From IMG/VR virus record IMGVR_UViG_3300027721_000063, positions 1 through 27,439 of that record: DNA of 27,439 nt; one strand, 5' to 3'. The notes beneath the pieces are model-generated. The model ran no database searches. It had not been told where the DNA came from and worked only from the letters and a program-made list of their open reading frames with translations. Both the position numbers and the translations under genes were made by a program. Shown one piece after another: positions 21,901 to 27,439 of the stretch (position 1 is its first letter; each line of letters opens with the position of its first letter). Origin of the DNA: a virus.

Positions 21901-23485
21901 ATTCACCTCCACCTACAAACGACTCTAATCCAGAAGCTATATTACGACAACCACCACCTACTAGAGAATAATTTCCTGAAGCTGTATTACATCTACCACC
22001 ACCTATAAAGGAACGATTTGCAGAAGCATTATTGCAACAACCACCAGCTACAGTAGAATGAGATCCTGAAGCATTATTGCAACAACCACCAGCTACAGTA
22101 GAATGAGATCCTGAAGCTGTATTATAACTACCACCAGCTATAGTAGAAGATTCTTCAGAAGCTGTATTACGAAAACCACCAGCCACATTGGACCAATCTT
22201 CAGAAGCTGTATTAAGAAAACCACCAGCTATGGTAGAACCACACCCAGAAGCTGTATTACCAGCACCACCAGCTACAATGGAATAACTTCCAGAAGCTGT
22301 ATTACCAATCCCGCCACCAACAGTTGGTTGATAAGTTCCTGATGCTGAATTGCCAACCCCACCAGTTACAGTAGCACCTCCATATGTTGCCGAAGCTGTA
22401 TTACTACAACCACCACCTATAAAGGAATAAGCACTTAATGCTATATTACATGTACCACCTGCTATAGTGGAATAGATACCAGAAGCTATATTATCACTAC
22501 CGCCAGCTATATTAGAGTAATCTTCAAACGCTATATTATTACTACCACCTGCTACAATGGAAGCATAACCAGAAGCTGTATTAATTTTACCACCAGCTAC
22601 GTTGGAATAATCTCCAGAAGCTATATTATTATCACCGCCACTTATAACGCCACCTTGTCCAGAAGCTGTGTTACCACCACCACCAGCTACAGTGGAAAAA
22701 CCTCCAGAAGCTGTGTTACCACCACCACCACCTATTACATCATAAAAAACACAAGCACAGTTACACCAACCACCAGCTACAGTGGAAAAACCTCCAGAAG
22801 CTGTATTACCTGTACCACCACCTATTACAGCATAAAAAGCACAAGCACAGTTACATTGACCACCAGCTATAACAGCGTCATTAGCAGTTGTATTAATACG
22901 GTTACGATTGCCACCGGAAATGGTTCCGCCAGGTGAACACATTATATGTCCAATACCACCAGCTACTGTACCGTAAAAACCAGAAACAGTATTACATGCC
23001 CCGCCGCCAATTGTAGTTGCAAAGCTACCCGAACCTCCCAAATGTATATAACTGCTAAGACCACCTGCTATTGTGGAGTATGAGGCATCAGTGTAGTTAC
23101 AAGCACCACCAGCTATAGTAGAATATGTTCCAGACGCTGTATTATCGCCATAAACCGGTTTAATAGAACTAGTTGCAGGGAAGTAATTATGTGCAATATT
23201 ATTAGCGTATATATTATTACCGATATAAACGGATGAGCCTTGAATATATAAAGTATCTAAACCAGATATACGCCTTGACGAAAGGTAAGAAGTTTCAGTA
23301 CCTAATAGAGGAAAAAAGTATCTGTTATTAGGGTTAGTGTTAGATCTACCGGTCGGATAACCTAAACTAGGCTCAACAGCGTTAACAGATATAAAGTTAT
23401 TTCTATAAGCATTAGTCTGAAGATCGGTAGCTGTTAATGCTTTTAATTGAACTAAATTACCTAATGTTTGATTATAAGTCTGCAT
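18950..23485 (-). CDS. Giant cysteine-rich YadA-head-type tail adhesin, 1511 aa
   Basis: The order is a non-repetitive N-terminus (about 1-110, possible virion anchor); about 42 tandem YadA/Hep_Hag repeats of 14-15 residues (about 112-735) of form STVAGGxCNTASGxY; a neck NDTRGFGNTFILGSNLS...TYVNNLSSQG (about 740-770); a beta domain of about 360 residues; a short second head with three or four repeats (ALGYKSAVFADRAAVLGGEN...) and a second neck; then three copies of YQGTDIKALTGNWQSTY with NWNSAF-type Trp repeats, a likely trimeric stalk; and a C-terminal beta tip (about 1430-1511). YadA heads form trimeric left-handed beta-rolls. Many repeats carry Cys at the residue before Asn, unusual for this fold. 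It is probably a long tail fibre or receptor-binding protein. It lies between virion genes and is paralogous to the left-edge adhesin. Confidence 0.85.
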   Translation of the reverse strand: MQTYNQTLGNLVQLKALTATDLQTNAYRNNFISVNAVEPSLGYPTGRSNTNPNNRYFFPLLGTETSYLSSRRISGLDTLYIQGSSVYIGNNIYANNIAHNYFPATSSIKPVYGDNTASGTYSTIAGGACNYTDASYSTIAGGLSSYIHLGGSGSFATTIGGGACNTVSGFYGTVAGGIGHIMCSPGGTISGGNRNRINTTANDAVIAGGQCNCACAFYAVIGGGTGNTASGGFSTVAGGWCNCACVFYDVIGGGGGNTASGGFSTVAGGGGNTASGQGGVISGGDNNIASGDYSNVAGGKINTASGYASIVAGGSNNIAFEDYSNIAGGSDNIASGIYSTIAGGTCNIALSAYSFIGGGCSNTASATYGGATVTGGVGNSASGTYQPTVGGGIGNTASGSYSIVAGGAGNTASGCGSTIAGGFLNTASEDWSNVAGGFRNTASEESSTIAGGSYNTASGSHSTVAGGCCNNASGSHSTVAGGCCNNASANRSFIGGGRCNTASGNYSLVGGGCRNIASGLESFVGGGECNRATGTNSAVVAGLSSIASGCYSFVGGGVCNTASGYYGKTTVAGGCFNTSCGDSSFVGGGICNIASGDASTVSGGYCNIAFGGSSNVAGGYCNRACGGASIIAGGSFNTASGNCSFVGGGACNTAFGVSFFGGTTVSGGYSNTACGLHSTVAGGRANTASGDYSNIAGGFGNTASGCRAAVAGGWNNRAFGACSFIAGGFQNDTRGFGNTFILGSNLSAVRANYTYVNNLSSQGTTNVNNLTVTGVLSTINDPVYITGTAAGDRYSLNLLNLDSFDPGQPLTVDGRARIVHGMTFQAGITNFTNGSDHTHVQWAAQGRNSWQMIQNGGSSSTNNNVFALHTVGNNTTTTFFNQNDIYNIDTTEAVVGASPTFTLSGVKISYNTDATPRLSAGQFISISFNPGPVGIVANTYSGVVSAGPNAVTIGGSTRYQYTFTIDTLASSNWVAASKGTELVYTNAAGNKNVRVSFSPQTITGTQVSLTGRYRNIPRYVLVNITGHNAYEGQTAAIVITGTSKVNIPVGSWTGYIKEVIDANNFVFALGTNETGYIDTTSGTTGATGWYLIKGSIDSVHKFTPALQQFYFQRLPTTDSTTLSTGGNRAVALGNSADVDGNFSYALGYKSAVFADRAAVLGGENNYVTGSFSSILGGRNNTVSSQHSTVVGGSANDTRGFNNTFILGSNLSATAANFTYVNNLSTQGIVSATSYFGDGSNLTGVSTYQGTDIKALTGNWQSTYTTVQNSSASWGISNYQGTDIKALTGNWQSTFATVCALSANWNSAFVTSTALNLSAGNWNSVFTTVRNTSASWGAGSYQGTDIKALTGNWQSTYATVCALSANWNTAYNIATAYSSVSGTFLTSSLLTNYLPTSGGTITRSLSVAGVISASASNVNVSVVNTSSNWTFTNTDNNRVIHFNTNSSNLTAAIPSSLQAGFNVAVMNTGSNSVILSSNRTIFAAGSSVSSGYGGALIYTDSSNNIFAVGKLF
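22026..22115 (-). repeat. Exact 45-bp tandem duplication inside the adhesin gene
   Basis: The 45 bases 22026-22070 are repeated exactly at 22071-22115, giving two identical 15-residue repeats (STVAGGCCNNASGSH). An imperfect duplication of about 100 bp is also visible between roughly 22678 and 22860. Confidence 0.85.
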
Positions 23486-23487
23486 GA

Positions 23488-24198
23488 TTATTGTGTATTA
23501 ACTGTTTCAAGAACGGACATCGTTATATTTAAAGCGTTATTATTAGCAGCTGATATAATGAATGTATCATCAGTATTTAATACGAGCTTATTATAGTTAA
23601 CTAAGTTAGCTGTATCATTTGGTGGTACGATAAAGTTACTTGCGTAAACAAAATTACTATTAGGTGTACCTGCTGTAGAAATAGAAACGGTAACTGTCTG
23701 ATTTCGATTAGTAAGATTGGTAGCAAGAGCAGTAATAACAATACCGGCAACATTATAAGGTGCTGAATAAATAGGTCTAGGTGTTGTTGTTACAGGTCTA
23801 GAAACCCTCTTAAAGTAGTTTAAAGGGGTTGTTGTTGAAACTGTATTAGCTGTTTCAAGAACAGATAAATTTAAATTAACAGCATTAGCATTTGGTGTTG
23901 AAACAATAAATGAATCGTATTGATTTAATATTAACTTATTAATTACTAAATTTGCTGTATCATTAGGTTCAAGTTGATAACCGCTAACAACAGTATAATA
24001 GGTTCCAGCATTACTCTCTCCTGGGGTTGATGATGATAGACCTACAGTAACTGCTTGAGGTAAGTTTGTAAGATTTGTTGCAAGAGCAGAAATAATAATA
24101 CCTGCTCTATTATATGGTGTAGTATAAAAAGAAAAAGGAGTAGCAGATACAGTTGCTATTGCTCGGTTAAAGTAGTTAAGAGGTACGAGGTTAGCCAT
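23488..24198 (-). CDS. Virion protein with two tandem copies of one domain, 236 aa
   Basis: Residues about 5-117 and 123-234 are copies of the same domain of roughly 112 residues. Both start PLNYF.R, run through TP...Y..PYN.AGI.I.ALATNLTN, then PNDTANLV...KL.LN..D.FI.S, and end LSVLET.NT or MSVLET.NT. The pattern is beta-rich and looks like a jelly-roll or Ig-like virion domain. No known family is recognised. It sits between the beta-helix protein gene and the giant adhesin gene (2-bp gap), so it may form a collar or joint at the fibre base. An AATAAATA box lies 11 nt before the ATG, inside the 3' end of the preceding gene. Confidence 0.7.
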   Translation of the reverse strand: MANLVPLNYFNRAIATVSATPFSFYTTPYNRAGIIISALATNLTNLPQAVTVGLSSSTPGESNAGTYYTVVSGYQLEPNDTANLVINKLILNQYDSFIVSTPNANAVNLNLSVLETANTVSTTTPLNYFKRVSRPVTTTPRPIYSAPYNVAGIVITALATNLTNRNQTVTVSISTAGTPNSNFVYASNFIVPPNDTANLVNYNKLVLNTDDTFIISAANNNALNITMSVLETVNTQ

Positions 24199-24209
24199 GC
24201 TATTTTATA

Positions 24210-24217
24210 TATTTATT
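24210..24217 (-). promoter_or_regulatory. Late-promoter-like box AATAAATA
   Basis: The box lies 11 nt upstream of ATG 24198 and overlaps the stop codon of the beta-helix gene. Confidence 0.4.
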
Positions 24218-25799
24218 CAAGGGCAATAGTAAGCGGGGTTACTAAGGTTAAGATTGAACGCTGAAAGGTTTGACCGGTAATGGTACCTGTACTTTGAACA
24301 ATTTGAAAATTAGGACCTACATCAAAGTTACCTTTTTCATTTGAACTTGTATAGTAAACAACACCTGGAGCGTTACCAAAAGGTTCTTGTAGTCCGTCAA
24401 ATACTACTTCATTATCATTGTTTACTTGACCACCTTGAGCAGGGATAGCTGATAAGATATTTGTACCACAACCCATATACTCAAAGGTATGTGAACCGGT
24501 TGCAATAGCTGAGCGGGCATAGAAGTTAACTGTCTTACCTAAATATGCATTTAAATTAGTACCAATATTAAAATCAAGCGGTATAGCCCATGTCTTCCTT
24601 GAATCGTTTTGAGCACTTAAAGGTTGGTTAACAAAGAAAAGATTTAACTGACTAGCATCATAACCTACTGTACTGCCTGCTACAGGGTTAATAGTACCAA
24701 TTGATAAGGTATCAATAGTAAAGCAAGTACCGGGGTAAGGTACTTGAGCAACAAATTGCCTATCATTACCGGAGAGAGCTATAGCTAATGGTGTTACCCC
24801 GCTTATACTAAACGTATTTGTACCAGGTACAAAGCCAGCAAATACACCACTAAGAATAGGGGTTGTTGATTTACCTCGAGCTACTAAACCTGAAAGACCA
24901 AAAGTGCTATTAGATGTAGATATGGAACAGGTAGCACCAGATTCACAAACTATACCATCGGTACAAGCTACAGTGAAGGTACTAACAAATTGAGCATATC
25001 CGTGATTGAGTAGGTGAATACCTCTACCACCTTGATTGACTTGGGTATAGGAGTCAATAACCATACTCCTTAAACTGCCATCAACTAAGCTACCATCAAT
25101 ACGCATACCACAACCTGCATCTCCGCCATCATTAGGATTACCAGTTGATGTTGCATACGATGTACAACCTTGGGTATAGGGACTAACGGCAATAAAAGGT
25201 CTAGCTGAAGGAGGTGTTACAAGAGTACCGGGATTATAATACGCTTTTGTAAACGCTGTTGGATTTAAACCGCTATTGGATCGAGTTGTTGTTGTATTAG
25301 CCCAAAGAGGGAAGGCAACAGCAGCAGAGGGTGTCTTATGACCACGGAATGTCATACCCCAAATATAACAAGCACTATCTACCCAGAAAATATCTAATGT
25401 AGGATTGGCAGGAGAAATACTTACTCGTCTTAAATTGTCACCTATTACGGAAGTATTAGAAGGTAAGTAAATCGGGTTTTCTTCAGTATAAGAACCTGAA
25501 CGAACAAAGATTGTATAAGATTTTGTATCTCCAGCTGCCCTTGCTGCAGCAATCTTTGAAGCAGCATATTTTATAGAAGCGTAAGGTAATTGTTCATTTC
25601 TACCTCTTCCGTTTGCTGTATCTTGAGCACCTAAGCCGTCATCAGAGCCGAATGTAGCAACGTAATAATTACCTGCAATAGGTTGATAGTTTTGACGTAA
25701 AGCAGAAAGGTTATTAGATACTGTGAGATTAACAGCGCTTAATGTATTTACCGCCGCCGGCGATAAAATCATCGAGGAATTTAAATACGTTATAGGCAT
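24213..25799 (-). CDS. Right-handed beta-helix tail-fibre-like protein, 528 aa
   Basis: Residues about 45-310 look like a pectate-lyase-type beta-helix: YYVATFGSDDGLG...LPYASIKYAASKIAAARAAG, then YTIFVRSGSYTEENPIYLPS, TSVIGDNLRRVSISPANPTL and ACYIWGMTFRGH, followed by turns rich in Gly and Asn (RGIHLLNHGYAQFVSTFTVA, GIVCESGATCSISTSNSTFG). Sequences of this kind are standard virion components in T4-like marine phages. The C-terminal 200 residues are a separate beta domain. The N-terminus (MPITYLNSSMILSPAAVNTL) contains an attachment-like segment. Whether it is an active depolymerase is unclear. No obvious catalytic Asp pair was recognised. A CTTAAATA box lies 11 nt before the ATG, and the queC gene is 35 bp upstream. 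Confidence 0.7.
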   Translation of the reverse strand: MPITYLNSSMILSPAAVNTLSAVNLTVSNNLSALRQNYQPIAGNYYVATFGSDDGLGAQDTANGRGRNEQLPYASIKYAASKIAAARAAGDTKSYTIFVRSGSYTEENPIYLPSNTSVIGDNLRRVSISPANPTLDIFWVDSACYIWGMTFRGHKTPSAAVAFPLWANTTTTRSNSGLNPTAFTKAYYNPGTLVTPPSARPFIAVSPYTQGCTSYATSTGNPNDGGDAGCGMRIDGSLVDGSLRSMVIDSYTQVNQGGRGIHLLNHGYAQFVSTFTVACTDGIVCESGATCSISTSNSTFGLSGLVARGKSTTPILSGVFAGFVPGTNTFSISGVTPLAIALSGNDRQFVAQVPYPGTCFTIDTLSIGTINPVAGSTVGYDASQLNLFFVNQPLSAQNDSRKTWAIPLDFNIGTNLNAYLGKTVNFYARSAIATGSHTFEYMGCGTNILSAIPAQGGQVNNDNEVVFDGLQEPFGNAPGVVYYTSSNEKGNFDVGPNFQIVQSTGTITGQTFQRSILTLVTPLTIALE

Positions 25800-25810
25800 A
25801 TATGCTAATA

Positions 25811-25818
25811 TATTTAAG
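25811..25818 (-). promoter_or_regulatory. Late-promoter-like box CTTAAATA
   Basis: CTTAAATA on the minus strand ends 11 nt before ATG 25799. A palindrome-like run, CATATATGC/GCATATATG, surrounds it. Confidence 0.45.
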
Positions 25819-25834
25819 CATATATGTCCTCGTA

Positions 25835-26530
25835 TTACAACTCCTTACAATCTTTCCAATCTATCTCTGTAGAATATAGCAGAGGATCGATATACCCAGC
25901 CTTTTTAAAGCCAGCAATACGGGCGGCACATGAGGAACAGGTACCGCAACTTTCTTTCTTTCCTTCATAACAGGTCCAGGTATGTTCAAATTGCACTCCT
26001 AACTCTATACCCATTTCAATAATATCTTTCTTGGTTTTATAGAGCAAAGGGGCTTGAATTTGAATCCTATTCATTCTATTTAAGCTCAAACAGTTGTTTA
26101 AACTCTCTACGAACTCACCCGTACAGTCCCAGTAACCGCTCAAATTATCTACAGCTACAGCTCCATAATAAACATCTGATGCTTTAACTGCTTCAGCATA
26201 AGAGCAAGCAATCGATAAGAACATCATATTTCTGTTATTTACATATGAAACCGGTTGAGCCTCTCCGATAATATCTTTCATTCTCGGTACATCAATACTA
26301 TCAGAGGTAAGAGCTGATGTTGGTGCTAAATCTCTAAAGAACTTCAAGTCAATAAGCTTATGATCTTTAATCTTAGGATGACAAATAGACATAGCTATAT
26401 CAATCTCTTTCTTATGACGCTGACCGTAATCAAACGTTAAAACGTATACATCATCGTGTAATTTAAATGCTTGATGAAGAAGAACGGTTGAATCCATTCC
26501 ACTACTATAAACAACTACAGCTTTAGACAT
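25835..26530 (-). CDS. queC: 7-cyano-7-deazaguanine (preQ0) synthase, 231 aa
   Basis: QueC converts 7-carboxy-7-deazaguanine to preQ0 with ATP and ammonia. Residues 5-15 (VVVYSSGMDST) are the PP-loop that binds ATP (canonical SGGxDS; here S-S-G-M-D-S). LTFDYGQRHKKEID (33-46) is the family's second motif. VSYVNNRNMMFLSIACSYAE (about 94-113) matches the YVPxRNxxFLS...AE region, with VNN in place of VPG. WTCYEGKKESCGTCSSCAAR (about 186-205) gives the four zinc ligands C-x7-C-x2-C-x2-C. Length is normal. Phages use preQ0 derivatives to replace guanine in DNA against restriction, or to make queuosine. No queD, queE, folE or dpdA is in the window. The gene stands between two fibre genes. Confidence 0.95.
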   Translation of the reverse strand: MSKAVVVYSSGMDSTVLLHQAFKLHDDVYVLTFDYGQRHKKEIDIAMSICHPKIKDHKLIDLKFFRDLAPTSALTSDSIDVPRMKDIIGEAQPVSYVNNRNMMFLSIACSYAEAVKASDVYYGAVAVDNLSGYWDCTGEFVESLNNCLSLNRMNRIQIQAPLLYKTKKDIIEMGIELGVQFEHTWTCYEGKKESCGTCSSCAARIAGFKKAGYIDPLLYSTEIDWKDCKEL

Positions 26531-26560
26531 ATGACTATAGTATAATCTTTTTCTTTTTTT

Positions 26561-26608
26561 TCAACTACCAGCTATAGTTACATCGTTATATATTGTTTGT
26601 ACACTCAT
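26561..26608 (-). pseudogene. Possible remnant of a fibre-gene N-terminus, 15 codons
   Basis: ATG at 26608 opens the 15-residue frame MSVQTIYNDVTIAGS, then TGA. The sequence is typical of the first residues of phage fibre proteins (a beta start followed by DVTIAGS). It could be the stub of a fibre gene whose remainder was replaced by queC, or a chance ORF. Length alone cannot decide. Confidence 0.3.
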
Positions 26609-26613
26609 ATTTT

Positions 26614-27439
26614 TTAAAAATTGTTTACATCTGAATCAACAGTAAATGAACCAACTTTGAATGTAATATTTGGTGTTGCTGGAACTGGTGCAAATGTACC
26701 ATATGTAGCTACGTTTATAGGTAATGCTGCACTTAAACTATTTGTTAATGCGTTTCGCATTATATTTGTTTGGCCTAATCTAATAAGTTTACTAGTTGTT
26801 GAACCAGCAGAAGAGTTAAATGTTATATTAGGTTGACCATTAACACTATTCCAAGTAATTCCTTGAAAGCCATGAGCTTCTACTGTTGTATCTTCTGACC
26901 AATTATATGCAACACCAACACCAAAATGACCATAATTCACCATTCTAAAATTTGTTGTAATTGAAGATATAGCTATACCAGGTGTTACATTATATGTTGT
27001 TACTGTCCAATTATCGGTATTAAATCGAGCACCAAAAACACCAGCACCATTTAAAAATACACCACAATATACATATGGAATTCTTGATGTAACCTTTCCA
27101 GTACCTGTAATGTTAAACACCGGAGCTGCTACTGCTTGTATTAATCTTGAATCAATACCCAACACACCAGCTGCACAATTAAAGATTGTACCACTGGAAT
27201 CATTTGTTAGATTAACAATAGAGCTACATTCAAAATTAACAATTGTTGTATCATTACCACTAGGCATTGTTAATACACCTGTTGCACCTGTAGCCAATAT
27301 GAAATCTGCATATCCTCTAATAGTAATCGGAACAGAATTTTGACTATATGAAAATGCTACAATACCTGATGCGATATTAACAATTGCTCCATTTTCAAAA
27401 TATAAATTACCCTTAAGATTTAAATTAATCTGAGAAGCA
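26614..27439 (-). CDS. Tail-fibre/adhesin C-terminal part, 5' end outside window
   Basis: The reading frame is open from the right edge to the stop at 26614 (275 codons visible), so any start inside it is not the true one. The visible start SQINLNLKGNLYFENGAIVN closely resembles the last visible part of the left-edge adhesin (SQISLNGKGDLYFETDANVT). Asn/Thr/Ser/Gly-rich turns follow (VNFECSSIVNLTNDSSGTIF, FNITGTGKVTSRIPYVYCGV), suggesting a parallel beta-helix, and a C-terminal tip (LPINVATYGTFAPVPATPNI). I infer the distal end of a trimeric fibre. It lies upstream of queC in the same orientation. Confidence 0.7.
   Translation of the reverse strand, partial: ASQINLNLKGNLYFENGAIVNIASGIVAFSYSQNSVPITIRGYADFILATGATGVLTMPSGNDTTIVNFECSSIVNLTNDSSGTIFNCAAGVLGIDSRLIQAVAAPVFNITGTGKVTSRIPYVYCGVFLNGAGVFGARFNTDNWTVTTYNVTPGIAISSITTNFRMVNYGHFGVGVAYNWSEDTTVEAHGFQGITWNSVNGQPNITFNSSAGSTTSKLIRLGQTNIMRNALTNSLSAALPINVATYGTFAPVPATPNITFKVGSFTVDSDVNNF

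Noticed and set aside
18950-23485. CRISPR-like array suggested by regularly spaced repeats
   Set aside because: The repeats are 42-45 bp in-frame codon repeats of one long ORF, with protein-level conservation and variable positions typical of YadA heads.
26530-26570. Sigma70 promoter for queC
   Set aside because: TATACT is present before the start, but the only -35-like TTGAAA is 14 nt away, too close for a confident call.

Overview
The window looks like part of the genome of a large, AT-rich tailed phage of the T4 superfamily (contractile-tailed myovirus, marine T4-like type). The evidence is a gp20-type portal, a gp15-like tail-completion protein, a very short gp62-like clamp-loader subunit of the kind seen in cyanophages, a GroES-like co-chaperonin, an Hsp20, T4-late-like TAAATA boxes, tRNAs, a tmRNA, two homing-endonuclease-type genes, and long tail-fibre/adhesin genes with YadA-head repeats. 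The host cannot be read from the sequence.

Layout. Positions 1-8817 (minus strand) hold virion genes. In transcription order they are a 141-aa unknown, the gp15-like protein, the portal, a small beta-rich protein, two fibre-like proteins, and a YadA-type adhesin that runs off the left edge. Positions 8860-11208 (plus strand) are an RNA cluster: a tmRNA gene split by an EndoVII/HNH endonuclease ORF, tRNA-Met(CAT), tRNA-Thr(TGT), a three-way-junction RNA candidate, tRNA-Glu(TTC), an hsp20 gene bracketed by an inverted repeat, and tRNA-Cys(GCA). Positions 11240-13026 carry an 87-aa unknown, a minus-strand SAM methyltransferase, and two overlapping cytidine/dCMP-deaminase-like genes behind a near-consensus sigma70 promoter. 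Positions 13044-17528 (minus) form a compact run: a class II glutamine amidotransferase starting at ATT, a glycosyltransferase, a DUF366-like protein, the gp62-like protein, the GroES-like protein, a WYL_2/Sm-like protein, an unknown, and an acidic 326-aa protein. A short GIY-YIG ORF lies at 17573-17815. Positions 17833-27439 (minus) are a second virion block: a LamG-like protein, a 1511-aa cysteine-rich YadA-type adhesin, a duplicated-domain protein, a beta-helix fibre protein, queC, and the C-terminal part of another fibre gene cut by the right edge.

How the genes fit together. The two virion blocks build the neck/tail and receptor-binding apparatus. The RNA cluster and chaperones support translation and folding, and the deaminases supply dUMP/dTMP precursors. 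QueC, the DUF366-like protein, the amidotransferase, the glycosyltransferase and the methyltransferase are candidates for nucleotide or DNA modification or surface-sugar chemistry, but only QueC has a firm reaction. The strongest oddities are the tmRNA interrupted between its first pseudoknot and its tag frame with no room for an intron, the ATT start of the amidotransferase, and late-promoter-like boxes so close to start codons that the transcripts would be leaderless or nearly so.
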